Source of the DNA: Acidobacteriota bacterium
GTDB taxonomy: Bacteria > Acidobacteriota > Terriglobia > Acidiferrales > UBA7541
Length of the DNA: 32,273 bases
Direction: 5' to 3'
Assembly (NCBI GenBank): GCA_018268785.1
Contig: JAFDVY010000035.1
Span: 1-32,273 of the forward strand
The notes under the pieces are model-generated. The model searched no databases. It was given only the letters and a program-made list of their open reading frames with translations, and was not told where the DNA came from. Numbering within the stretch: the first letter of the stretch is position 1; each line of letters opens with the position of its first letter. A program made the translations under genes and the position numbers. Below, in pieces: positions 10,260-18,255 of the stretch.

Positions 10260-11837
10260 TCATTTTTTTTTGAATCCATGGTCGCGGAAGAACGTCTTCA
10301 ACGCTCCGCGTGCGTGACTGATTTTTGCGCCCAGTCCGCCAAATTCGAATTTCAAGAAATCGTCCGCGGCGGCGCCAAGCGATGCATTGTAGTGATACCA
10401 CCACGGCTTTTCCTTGCCGGCTAGCCCATCCACATCCACATATTTCGGCTGGACCATTTCGAGGAATCCCGCGCGGCCGTGCGAGCGTCCCCAGCCGCTG
10501 GCATTGCATCCGCCGTGTGGAGCTTCGGCAATCGCAAAATAGCTGATGGCGTCGTTGATCATTACCGCCCCAGCACGCAGACACGAAGCGATTTGTTTGC
10601 CACGCTCGTTGTCGGAAGTCCACACGCTTGCGGAGAGCGAGAAGGGTGAATCATTGGCCAATCGAATCGCTTCTTCGGAATTTTGAACTGCTTGTACGGC
10701 GAGAATTGGACCAAATGTTTCTTCCTGGAAGAGTCGCATGGAAGAATCGACGCCGGCGATGACGGCCGGTTCAAAGAAGCACTCGCCAAGGTCGGGGCGC
10801 GCGTTGCCTCCGCAAAGAATTCTCGCTCCACGCTCCACTGCATCCGCCAGCAGATCCTTCATTCGTTGGACATTTTGCGGGCGAATCAATGGACCGACGT
10901 CCGTGGAAGGATCTGCGCCATTGCCAAGCCGCAGAGTCTTTGTTTTCTCCACGCAAAGCGCAAGGAAACTCACGCAGACAGATTTCTCGACAAAAAGCCG
11001 CTCCACGGAAAGACAGACTTGTCCGCAGTTGGTAAAACTCCCCCAAAGCGCGGCGCTCGATGCAACTTCGAGATTTGCATCCTCCAAAACAAGCATCGCG
11101 TCTTTGCCGCCCAGTTCAAGCACGCTGGGAATAAGGTGTTTCGCACACGCCTCGGCCACGCGCCGTCCTGTGGCGACACTGCCGGTGAAAAGAATCTTGT
11201 CGGGGCGTGCGTCAATCAGCGCCTGGCCAATTTCACCTCCACCTTGAACAATGTTGACAAGACCCTCCGGGAATCCTGAATCCAAAAACAAGTTTCCGAT
11301 TTGTTCGCCGCACTTCGGCGTGAACTCGCTCGTTTTGCAAACGACGGCGTTTCCCGCAGCAACCGCCGCAATAATCTGCCCCATCGGGATTGCCAGGGGA
11401 TAGTTCCACGAGCTGATGATCGCGATGACGCCAACCGGCTCGTAAAAGAGGCGGCCCGTTTTCAACTTCGCCGCCGAACTGTGATGCGGCACTCGCTCAG
11501 GAGCTAGGAGCTTTGAAAGATTCGCTGAATAGTACGCGGCCGTATCGAGTGAAACGAAAACATCCGAGAACAGCGCCTCTACGTACGGTTTTCCCGATTC
11601 GCGCACGACGATGGTTGCAAGATCGTTTCGCGCAGCGAGCATCGCTTGTTTCAAACGATCAAGCAACGCACAGCGTTCAACAATCGAAGTTTCGCGCCAT
11701 TTTTCTTGAGCCGTCTTGGCCCGCGCAACGATTGCAGGAACATCTTCTGGACTAGTGCGGCGAATCTCTTCCACAACTTCTCCCGTGGCTGGATTGTAGG
11801 AGGGCAGCGTGTCCACGAAAACGGCTTGAGTGGCCAT
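10260..11837 (-). CDS. NAD(P)-dependent aldehyde dehydrogenase
   Basis: A 525-residue member of the ALDH superfamily, which oxidises an aldehyde to the acid with NAD(P)+. Motifs are in order: SSWNYPLAIP with the oxyanion Asn145, VVCKTSEFTP with cofactor Lys168, ILFTGSVATG (215-224), general base Glu241 in LELGGKD, nucleophile Cys275 in NCGQVC, and QEETFGPI around the cofactor-ribose glutamate. The C-terminal tail (about 470-525) contains WWYHYNASLG and ends in three lysines, resembling membrane-associated or fatty-aldehyde dehydrogenases rather than short succinate-semialdehyde enzymes; there is no predicted transmembrane segment. It lies 46 bp after pxpA and 78 bp before the DRE-TIM gene, all on one strand, and could belong to either group. 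The substrate is not deducible. Confidence 0.92.
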   Translation of the reverse strand: MATQAVFVDTLPSYNPATGEVVEEIRRTSPEDVPAIVARAKTAQEKWRETSIVERCALLDRLKQAMLAARNDLATIVVRESGKPYVEALFSDVFVSLDTAAYYSANLSKLLAPERVPHHSSAAKLKTGRLFYEPVGVIAIISSWNYPLAIPMGQIIAAVAAGNAVVCKTSEFTPKCGEQIGNLFLDSGFPEGLVNIVQGGGEIGQALIDARPDKILFTGSVATGRRVAEACAKHLIPSVLELGGKDAMLVLEDANLEVASSAALWGSFTNCGQVCLSVERLFVEKSVCVSFLALCVEKTKTLRLGNGADPSTDVGPLIRPQNVQRMKDLLADAVERGARILCGGNARPDLGECFFEPAVIAGVDSSMRLFQEETFGPILAVQAVQNSEEAIRLANDSPFSLSASVWTSDNERGKQIASCLRAGAVMINDAISYFAIAEAPHGGCNASGWGRSHGRAGFLEMVQPKYVDVDGLAGKEKPWWYHYNASLGAAADDFLKFEFGGLGAKISHARGALKTFFRDHGFKKK

Positions 11838-11883
11838 GCGGAGATTCTAGCTTAAGGCGCCGTCCGTGACGAACTCACGACGC

Positions 11884-12654
11884 TCAAAGCGGCTGCACCG
11901 ATACCCCAGCCGCGCGAAGCGCTTGAGCAACGCCGGCGGCAATTTTGTCTGAGCCGGGCGTATCACTGTGAATGCAGAGCGTTCGCGCGTGGACGGAAAT
12001 TTCCGAACCGTTTTGCGCTAACAGCATACCGCGCGTGGCAATACTCACGGCTTGCGTCGCGGCGTCCGCCGGCTCATGCAACAATGCATCTCGAAATTTA
12101 CGCGGACGCAAAGTCCCATCCGGTTCGTAGCGACGGTCGGCGAAGGCTTCTGCTGCGACTTCGAATCCGGCTTTTCGAAATATATCCAGCATCGGCGAAT
12201 CCGCAAGGCCGACCAGGGCAACTTCGCTGCTCCAGCGCGAGACTCCATCGGCGATCGCTCCAGCGAGTTCGGCGTTGTGCACGGCCTGGTTGTAAAGAGC
12301 ACCGTGCGGCTTCACGTGGCGAATTTTTGCGCCGAGTCGTGCAGCGACCGCCGCAAGCGCCGAGACCTGTTCAAAAACACAGTCTGAAACCTCGCGCGCC
12401 GGCATTTTCAATTCGAAGCGGCCGAAGTTTTCGCGGTCGGGATAGCCCGGATGCGCGCCGATGGCAACCTTATGTTTAAGCGCCTGGCGAATAGTCGTTT
12501 CCATCATTTCTGCGTCGCCAGCGTGGCCCCCGCACGCGATATTTGCGGAGGTAATCCAGCGCATCAGCAACTCTTGTGATCCGTCGGCAACGGCCTCCGG
12601 AAGTTCGCCCATGTCGCAATTCAGATCTATGCGCTGCATCTCGCTCATTTCCAT
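11884..12654 (-). CDS. pxpA: 5-oxoprolinase subunit A (LamB/YcsF family)
   Basis: A 256-residue protein matching PxpA over its whole length. DLNCDMGE (10-17) is the N-terminal signature, followed by NIACGGHAGD, IGAHPGYPDRENFGR and VKPHGALYN. With PxpB and PxpC it forms the prokaryotic ATP-dependent 5-oxoprolinase that opens 5-oxo-L-proline (pyroglutamate, a spontaneous damage product of glutamine and glutathione) to L-glutamate in the cytosol. The start overlaps the end of pxpC by 10 bp if the first ATG is used; the ATG at 12648 would give a classic ATGA overlap and is equally likely. Gene order along the strand is B-C-A. Aldehyde dehydrogenase follows 46 bp later. Confidence 0.95.
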   Translation of the reverse strand: MEMSEMQRIDLNCDMGELPEAVADGSQELLMRWITSANIACGGHAGDAEMMETTIRQALKHKVAIGAHPGYPDRENFGRFELKMPAREVSDCVFEQVSALAAVAARLGAKIRHVKPHGALYNQAVHNAELAGAIADGVSRWSSEVALVGLADSPMLDIFRKAGFEVAAEAFADRRYEPDGTLRPRKFRDALLHEPADAATQAVSIATRGMLLAQNGSEISVHARTLCIHSDTPGSDKIAAGVAQALRAAGVSVQPL

Positions 12655-13574
12655 GACGCGAGCAGATTCTCCTGCTCTCGATACAATGCGCGTGCGGTCT
12701 CCATCGTAACCAGCTCCAGCCGAATTTCGTCTCGCGGTCGCAGTTGCCCCACGCTGGAAAGATCCGCCGCAATCACATTCGCAATTTTCGGATATCCACC
12801 AGTCGTCTGCTGCTCGACAAACAGGATAATCGGCTGCCCACTCGGCGTCACTTGAATCGCGCCAAGAGAAACACCTTCCGTAATCATCTCGCCGCCCGAC
12901 GCAAGTTCGAACTGCGTTCCCTTGAGTCGAATCCCCATGCGATTCGCTTCTTCTGTCACGACATAGGTTTGCCGCAAAACATTTTCCTGCGTGGCTTTCG
13001 AAAAATTCTTCCAGTGCGGTCCGCGCGTCACACGAATTGTTTTCCGTGGAGCGGCCCCCGCCCGCAATTTCTGGCTCAAAGTCGTCATCGGCGGCAAAGG
13101 GGTGGACTCTCCAACCGGCAAAACATCCCCGTTGCGCAATGCCCTGCCCTCAACTCCTCCAAGTCCGCTCAACAAATGGGTGGAGCGGCTCCCGAGAAAT
13201 TCTGGAACGACAATGCCTCCGCGAACGCAAAGATATGCCCGCGCGCCAGATCTTGTCGGACCAAATTTCGCAATCTGCCCTGCCTTCACGGAAATGGACG
13301 AGTATTGAAAAACCGCGCGCTCGTCGAGCGTTGCGCCGAAATCAGCTCCAGTCAATGCAATCGTCGCGTCCTGCGAAAACTGAAGCTGCCCACCCAACAA
13401 CGTCATTTCGATTCCCGCCGCACCTTCCGGGTTTCCGACAAGTCTGTTCCCGACGCGCAGCGACAACGCATCCGCTGCGCCCGACGCGGACACGCCAATC
13501 GGTCCGTATCCTTCGCGGCCAAGATCCTGGACCGTGGTGAGCAGTCCGGGCGCAAGCACGGTCAGAACACTCAT
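12645..13574 (-). CDS. pxpC: 5-oxoprolinase subunit C (biotin-dependent-carboxyltransferase-like fold)
   Basis: A 309-residue protein of the KipA/AHS2 family. It shows the typical opening VLAPGLLTTVQDLGREGYGP and the S-A-S-G-A-A-D motif (29-35), G-N-P-E-G-A-A-G-I-E-M, the FGPTRSGARAYLCVRGGI block and, near the end, LFVEQQTTGGYPKIANVI. It partners PxpB in activating and phosphorylating 5-oxoproline for hydrolysis. It overlaps pxpB by 4 bp (ATGA) and pxpA by up to 10 bp, so the three subunits are translationally coupled. Length agrees with the family and no anomaly is seen. The older name, allophanate hydrolase subunit 2, is less likely because no urea carboxylase is nearby. Confidence 0.95.
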   Translation of the reverse strand: MSVLTVLAPGLLTTVQDLGREGYGPIGVSASGAADALSLRVGNRLVGNPEGAAGIEMTLLGGQLQFSQDATIALTGADFGATLDERAVFQYSSISVKAGQIAKFGPTRSGARAYLCVRGGIVVPEFLGSRSTHLLSGLGGVEGRALRNGDVLPVGESTPLPPMTTLSQKLRAGAAPRKTIRVTRGPHWKNFSKATQENVLRQTYVVTEEANRMGIRLKGTQFELASGGEMITEGVSLGAIQVTPSGQPIILFVEQQTTGGYPKIANVIAADLSSVGQLRPRDEIRLELVTMETARALYREQENLLASWK

Positions 13575-14269
13575 CGCGCCGCCATTCGCGCAAACTCTTC
13601 CGCGCTGATTGGCACAAAGCGAACTTCGTCCCCGATTTCAAAAAAACTGGCGTGCGCTACCGTGGGATCGAACAATTTCAATGGCGTTCTGCCAATCAGT
13701 CTCCAACCACCCGGCGTCGATGCTGGGTAAACGCCCGTTTGGTTTCCGCCAATCGCCACGCTGCCCGCCGGTACGCTCTTGCGCGGCGAAGCAAGCCGAG
13801 GCGTTGCCAGTTCGGCTGGCAAGCCGCCGAGGTAAGCAAAGCCAGGTACGAAGCCGAGAAAAAATGCGGTGTATGTCACAGAAGAATGAAGCCGGATGAT
13901 CTCATCCAAAGAAAGCTTGTGAATCGAGGCGACTTCTGCAAGGTCCGGCCCAAACTCACTGCCATAGCAAACCGGAATTTCCCGAAGCCGTGCCGCGGGA
14001 AGCCTCACTTGTGACAGCCGCCCAAGATAAGGAGCAAGCAGGGCTTCAATCTCCGCATGCCCAAATTTTAGGGCATCGAACTCCACCAACATGGAGCAAT
14101 ACGCCGGATGAAGGTTCTTTACACCTTCCACCGGCTCGGACTCGAGCAATTTTAGGAACCGAACAATTTGACGATGCGTGTTCAGGGAAATAGTTTTACC
14201 AAAGTGAATAAGCAGCGACTGGTCGCTGGCGGGTTGAAAAGTAATGGTTCGAGGAAGCAAATCCTTCAT
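13571..14269 (-). CDS. pxpB: 5-oxoprolinase subunit B (KipI/AHS1 family)
   Basis: A 232-residue protein from the ATG at 14269. An in-frame ATG at 14350 would add 27 residues but would place the start inside truA and add a segment absent from the family, so I reject it. Motifs seen are FQPASDQSLLIHFG near the start, VCYGSEFGPDL, FFLGFVPGFAYLGGLP and the G-S-V-A-I-G-G-N-Q-T-G-V-Y-P segment with TPGGWRLIGRTP, all hallmarks of AHS1/KipI. It works with PxpC as the ATP-using part of 5-oxoprolinase. It lies 43 bp downstream of truA and overlaps pxpC by 4 bp, so it starts the pxpBCA unit. Confidence 0.94.
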   Translation of the reverse strand: MKDLLPRTITFQPASDQSLLIHFGKTISLNTHRQIVRFLKLLESEPVEGVKNLHPAYCSMLVEFDALKFGHAEIEALLAPYLGRLSQVRLPAARLREIPVCYGSEFGPDLAEVASIHKLSLDEIIRLHSSVTYTAFFLGFVPGFAYLGGLPAELATPRLASPRKSVPAGSVAIGGNQTGVYPASTPGGWRLIGRTPLKLFDPTVAHASFFEIGDEVRFVPISAEEFARMAAR

Positions 14270-14312
14270 TGCGCCGAAAGTATAGCGCACGCAAGAGGCG
14301 CGATATCCGCGG

Positions 14313-15095
14313 CTAGGGCTTGCCGACTTTCCAGGCTTCCTCGTGTTCAACCTTCACCATGCACAGCCCTTGCGGCGGCACGGTTGGACCGGACTTCGAG
14401 CGATCACGCAGCGCAAACAATTTATCGATGTCCTCTGGCTGCAATCGTCCTCGCCCGACATCCAATAGCGTCCCAACAATCTTTCTCACCATGTAGCGTA
14501 AAAACGATCTTCCGCGTACGGTAAAGATCAGCTCCTCATTGTCCGCACTGCGAATCAGTTCGGTCGAATAAATCTCACGCTCGGTATTGCGCTCTTTGTC
14601 GTCGTCTTCTGAACCCGTGGATGCGGCAAATGAAGCAAAATCATGCTTGCCAACAAATTTCACCGCCGCTTCCCGCATCTTTTCTTCATCCAGTGGAAAC
14701 GGATAGTGCAGCACATACCGCCATTCGTTCGGCGGCACCACCTTCCCTCGATAAATCCGGTACCGATAAACCTTCGCCCGCGCCGACCAACGCGCATTAA
14801 AGTCCGGCCCCGTCTCGGACGCTTCCATGATGCGAATCGTGGGCGGCAAGATCGCGTTCAATGCCCGTTGGAATTCCTCAGATGATAATGTGGACTGTGT
14901 CTTGAAACTCCCGACCTGGCCCAGCGCATGCACACCTGCATCCGTCCGCCCGGAGCCATGCAAATGAATCTGCTCCTGCGTAATACGGCGCAGCACATTC
15001 ACAATCTCGCCCTGCACCGTGGATTTATCTCTCTGAATTTGCCAACCGTGAAAATCCGTACCGTCGTAGGCAATCGTGAGTTTTATATAGCGCAT
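14313..15095 (-). CDS. truA: tRNA pseudouridine(38-40) synthase
   Basis: A 260-residue TruA. The N-terminal IAYDGTDFHGWQ (8-19) and the catalytic GSGRTDAGVHALGQ (47-60) with nucleophile Asp52 are clear, followed by FNARWSARAKVYRYRI and FLRYMVRKIVGTLLDVGRG near the C-terminus. It isomerises uridines 38-40 in the anticodon stem-loop of many tRNAs. A short acidic insertion near 160-167 (SEDDDKERNTER) replaces the usual loop. It lies 22 bp after pyrE and 43 bp before pxpB on the same strand, so it probably shares their transcript. Confidence 0.96.
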   Translation of the reverse strand: MRYIKLTIAYDGTDFHGWQIQRDKSTVQGEIVNVLRRITQEQIHLHGSGRTDAGVHALGQVGSFKTQSTLSSEEFQRALNAILPPTIRIMEASETGPDFNARWSARAKVYRYRIYRGKVVPPNEWRYVLHYPFPLDEEKMREAAVKFVGKHDFASFAASTGSEDDDKERNTEREIYSTELIRSADNEELIFTVRGRSFLRYMVRKIVGTLLDVGRGRLQPEDIDKLFALRDRSKSGPTVPPQGLCMVKVEHEEAWKVGKP

Positions 15096-15117
15096 GCGTG
15101 GAGGAATAGCTTAACGG

Positions 15118-15735
15118 TCAGGAAGCGCTGCGCACAAACCGGCTTCCCGGTTTCACTGCCGCGCTGCCTTCGCGGCACAGCGGGCAATCGTCCGGCTCAT
15201 AACTCGCAATCGGCAAATCGAGCAGCGCCTGGGCTTCCACTGGAAACTCAATCTTCCCGCCGCTGCGATCAATCAAAGCTCCCGCGGCCACAACAAAACC
15301 GCCCGCCTCTTCCACCACGCGAATCGCTTCCAGCGTCGAGCCGCCAGTCGTCCAAACGTCTTCAATCACCAGCACACGCTGGCCGGGCTTCAACTGAAAT
15401 CCGCGCCGCATCGTCATGTTTCCGCTCGCATCGCGTTCCACAAACAATGCCGGCGTCCCTCCCCCGATCGAGCCAGGCAGTTCCGGCAAGGCCCGGGCCA
15501 CTTCCTGCCCGATTATCAGTCCGCCCATTGCCGGAGACACGACTGCTTCAATCCGGTCGTTCGCGAATAGCCCCGCCAAACCGTGCCCAAGCTTCTCTGC
15601 AAACCTCGGATATTGCAGCACCTGAGCGCATTGCACGTACATCGAGCTGTGCAGTCCGCTGGAGAGCTCAAAATGGCCCTTACGGACGGCTCCTGCCGCT
15701 TCAAAAAGCTTGTAATACTCCTGCCGGGAGTCCAA
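15118..15735 (-). CDS. pyrE: Orotate phosphoribosyltransferase
   Basis: A 205-residue enzyme that makes orotidine 5'-phosphate from orotate and PRPP in pyrimidine synthesis. HFELSSGLHSSMYVQCAQVL (21-40) is the family N-terminal motif, and VLVIEDVWTTGGST (121-134) is the PRPP-binding loop. A C-terminal CPLC pair belongs to the longer PyrE subgroup also seen in thermophiles and acidobacteria. The start is a TTG, chosen because AGGAAGG lies 6 nt upstream and no ATG gives a complete N-terminus. It is first in a minus-strand run with truA and pxpBCA. A promoter with a perfect -35 and a leader hairpin lies upstream, so expression may be controlled at the leader. Confidence 0.95.
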   Translation of the reverse strand: MDSRQEYYKLFEAAGAVRKGHFELSSGLHSSMYVQCAQVLQYPRFAEKLGHGLAGLFANDRIEAVVSPAMGGLIIGQEVARALPELPGSIGGGTPALFVERDASGNMTMRRGFQLKPGQRVLVIEDVWTTGGSTLEAIRVVEEAGGFVVAAGALIDRSGGKIEFPVEAQALLDLPIASYEPDDCPLCREGSAAVKPGSRFVRSAS

Positions 15736-15753
15736 AAACGCCTTCCTTTTGCC

Positions 15754-15771
15754 CCCACAGCTAACCGTGGG
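15754..15771 (-). promoter_or_regulatory. Leader hairpin just upstream of the pyrE ribosome binding site
   Basis: In the pyrE mRNA sense, CCCACGG-TTAG-CTGTGGG forms a 7-bp stem (one G-U pair) with a 4-nt loop. Seven nucleotides separate it from the GGAAGG Shine-Dalgarno. It could modulate access to the ribosome site or be a processing or stability element; it is not an intrinsic terminator because no T-run follows. Confidence 0.45.
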
Positions 15772-15797
15772 TCGCTCCTAAGCGTCGAAATGTCAGC

Positions 15798-15826
15798 AGC
15801 CTAGCCGCGCCTGTTTGCGTTGTCAA
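15798..15826 (-). promoter_or_regulatory. Candidate sigma70 promoter for pyrE
   Basis: On the minus strand a perfect TTGACA (15826-15821) is followed by a 17-bp spacer and TAGGCT (15803-15798), giving a start near 15791 and a leader of roughly 55 nt that includes the hairpin. The -10 box is weak. On the opposite strand of the same 277-bp gap, TTGAAT-N17-TGTAAG (15959-15987) is a weak candidate for the divergent TolC-family gene. Confidence 0.45.
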
Positions 15827-16012
15827 GGAAGCTGAACGACTGTTAGACTGATTTTCCGTGGTGAACGTGCCAGCCACGCCGCCTCTGGGCCTGCGGGACA
15901 GCCGTAAGTCCCTTTTGATGAAACGAATTGAAACAAATTCAGCTCCGCCAACGTTCTATTGAATTGAGAAACAATTTACGGTGTAAGTGGGATTCTAACG
16001 CGAGGGGAAGCC

Positions 16013-18061
16013 TTGAAAATGATGAAGACGTTTGTTCGACCTCTGGTTGCCGCTAGTCTGGCCTGGGCGCTGTTGTTCAGCCCTGCTCTGTTGACCTATG
16101 CGCAGGATGCCCCGGCCGCTCCAGCGCCGGCTCAAAACGCCGCCGCGACCACTGTATCGCTGGGCGTTTCAAAATATCACTATACGCGCGCGCCAAAACC
16201 GTTTCCAAATCTGCTCGCGCCTTATACCCCCATCAAGGTCGAGCCATTCGCGATGACCAATTCGCCGCGCATTGGCCAGATGATCCAGGACGGTAAATTG
16301 AATCTGAGCTTGCAGGACGCCGTCGAACTGGCCCTGCAAAACAACCTCGATATCGTCGTATTTCGCTACAACCCCTGGCTTGCCGACACAGGCATCCTGA
16401 AAGCGCAAGCAGGCGGAGTGGGCGGCGTTCCGCCAGGCGCTCTTTTTGCTGGTTCCACGGCCAATTCTCCGTTTTTGAATTTTGATCCAACGATTACCTC
16501 CGCGTTCAGCATTGACGATCGCAGCATCCCCGTGAACAACCCGCTCACTTCCGGTACGGGCACGGGCCAGTCCGCGCTGGCCGCTCTGCGCCTGCATACC
16601 TCGACGTTTAACACGCAATTCACCCAGGGCTTTCACACCGGCACGACACTTTTCACGTCCTGGGACAATACGCGCAGTTCTTCCACATCCCCGGCAAACT
16701 TGTTTAACCCGTCAGTACAGTCTTCCATCTTCGTCGGCTTCCAGCAGCAATTGCTGAATGGCTTCGGCATTGGCGTGAACACGCGCAACATTCGCATTGC
16801 CAAGAACAACCGCAAGATTGCGGACCTGTCTTTTGCGCAGCAGGCGATCACCACCGTCACGAACACGATCACAGCCTATTGGGAACTGGTCTATGCGCGC
16901 GAAAACGTGAAAGTGCAGCAACAGGCCGTGACCGTAGCGGAAAAGCTCTACAACGACAACAAGAAACAACTCGAAATCGGCACCATGGCTCCGCTTGACG
17001 TAACGCGGGCCGAATCCGAGCTCGCCACAGACCGTCAGAACCTGATCGTGGCGCAAACTGCCGAACTCCAGCAGCAGCAAGTGCTGAAGAACGCCATCAC
17101 GAAAGACCCGCTTGCGGCAAACGTGGTGAATCTGGAAATCATCCCCACCGATTTGCCTTCCAAGCCCGAAGCGATTGAAGCGCCCTCTTTCGAACAAGCC
17201 GTCAGCGAAGCATTTGCAAAGCGGCCGGACGTGCAGGAAATGGCCATCAACCTTCTAAACGGCCAGATCGATTTGAAAGCGACTCGCAATGCTCTGCTGC
17301 CAACCGCCACGTTGCAGGCGCAGTACGGCTCGGTAGGTTTGGCCGGTAATCAGACCCAGGTTCTTACCTCCCAGACAGTCCAAGGAACTCAGCTCATAGA
17401 CGGTGCGGGCAACAAGATCAACGCGTTCGTGCCAATAACTTTGCCCCTCACCACGCAAGTCGTAAAGGGGGGCCTCGGCGACGCCATGTCTTCCGTCTTC
17501 CACAACAATTTTCCGGACTACAGCGTTTCCCTGAACCTGACGGTTCCGATCCGCAATCGTTCCGCGCAGGCCGATAACCAGCGCGCCATCCTCACCCAAC
17601 GCCAGATCGAAGCGCAGATGCAGCAGCTCAAGAACAGCGCCCTGCTTGATGTTCGCAACACATACATCGCGCTGGAACAAAACCGCGCTCGCGTTGACGC
17701 TGCCGCCAAAGCCCGCGAATTGCAGCAGCAGACCTTCGACGCCGAGCAGAAGAAATATCAGCTTGGCGCTTCCACCGTCTATCTCGTCATTCAAACCCAG
17801 CGCGACCTGATCGCTGCACAAGGTACCGAGCTCCGCGCCTTGACCGACCTGGTCGAGGCCAAAGCCAACTACGAACGCGCTCTGGGGCGCACTCTTGAAG
17901 TGAATCGAGTCTCCATCGCTGACGCCAAGACTGGCAGAGTTGAGCAAGCCACTTTGATTCCCGGCACGATTAATGGCCAGGTCGTCGGCATGGAGAAGGT
18001 TTACCGCGACATCGAAAGCCACAACACGCCGCAGACCGATTCCAAAGCCGGCGAAAGATAA
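16013..18061 (+). CDS. TolC-family outer membrane efflux protein
   Basis: A 682-residue protein. The TTG at 16013 has GAGGGG five to eight nt upstream and is the likely start; the ATG at 16019 is the alternative. Residues 1-31 are a signal peptide (TYAQD cleavage region). It has two OEP repeats typical of TolC. The first is around LNLSLQDAVELALQNN (95-110) with the long helix TNTITAYWELVYARENVKV and the T-M-A-P-L-D-V-T-R-A-E-S-E-L turn; the second ends in YQLGASTVYLVIQTQRDL and KANYERALGRTLE. An Ala/Pro/Gln-rich linker follows the signal. At 682 residues it is longer than classic TolC (about 470), with extra segments at about 120-220 and 450-490, as seen in acidobacterial homologues. No periplasmic adaptor or inner-membrane pump gene is adjacent, so the partner system is unknown. 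Confidence 0.9.
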   Translation: MKMMKTFVRPLVAASLAWALLFSPALLTYAQDAPAAPAPAQNAAATTVSLGVSKYHYTRAPKPFPNLLAPYTPIKVEPFAMTNSPRIGQMIQDGKLNLSLQDAVELALQNNLDIVVFRYNPWLADTGILKAQAGGVGGVPPGALFAGSTANSPFLNFDPTITSAFSIDDRSIPVNNPLTSGTGTGQSALAALRLHTSTFNTQFTQGFHTGTTLFTSWDNTRSSSTSPANLFNPSVQSSIFVGFQQQLLNGFGIGVNTRNIRIAKNNRKIADLSFAQQAITTVTNTITAYWELVYARENVKVQQQAVTVAEKLYNDNKKQLEIGTMAPLDVTRAESELATDRQNLIVAQTAELQQQQVLKNAITKDPLAANVVNLEIIPTDLPSKPEAIEAPSFEQAVSEAFAKRPDVQEMAINLLNGQIDLKATRNALLPTATLQAQYGSVGLAGNQTQVLTSQTVQGTQLIDGAGNKINAFVPITLPLTTQVVKGGLGDAMSSVFHNNFPDYSVSLNLTVPIRNRSAQADNQRAILTQRQIEAQMQQLKNSALLDVRNTYIALEQNRARVDAAAKARELQQQTFDAEQKKYQLGASTVYLVIQTQRDLIAAQGTELRALTDLVEAKANYERALGRTLEVNRVSIADAKTGRVEQATLIPGTINGQVVGMEKVYRDIESHNTPQTDSKAGER

Positions 18062-18088
18062 ATTCTCACTGTTGATCTTGGAAACGTG

Positions 18089-18124
18089 GCCGGGCCGCCC
18101 AAAGCGGTCCGGCTCTTGTTTTTC
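18089..18124 (+). terminator. Intrinsic terminator after the TolC-family gene
   Basis: GCCGGGCCGC (18089-18098), loop CCAAA, GCGGTCCGGC (18104-18113): a 10-bp GC-rich stem with one G-U pair, directly followed by TCTTGTTTTTC. It lies 28 bp after the stop codon, separating the efflux gene from the mutase operon. Confidence 0.88.
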
Positions 18125-18174
18125 AAGGGTATGAATTGTGGGCCACTTTGGCGCAACTGAACCGCGCCGAATTC

Positions 18175-18203
18175 TTGCCCCTGGCCTCGCTTTCGCATAG
18201 CAT
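18175..18203 (+). promoter_or_regulatory. Candidate promoter of the acyl-CoA catabolic operon
   Basis: TTGCCC (18175-18180), a 17-bp spacer and TAGCAT (18198-18203) lie 52 bp before the mutase start; each hexamer matches 4 of 6 consensus positions. No convincing Shine-Dalgarno precedes the ATG at 18256, and no clear operator palindrome was seen in the 194-bp gap. Confidence 0.35.
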
Positions 18204-18255
18204 TAGAAATTGTTATGGACGGCATCGCGGGTAGCGCTGCCCTCCGCAATTTCCC

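Noticed and set aside
10260..10272. Run of nine T on the plus strand as a terminator
   Set aside because: It encodes the three C-terminal lysines of the aldehyde dehydrogenase on the minus strand and has no stem before it on the plus strand.
14270..14350. Longer N-terminus for pxpB
   Set aside because: It would place the start within truA and add 27 residues unlike the family; the ATG at 14269 is preferred.
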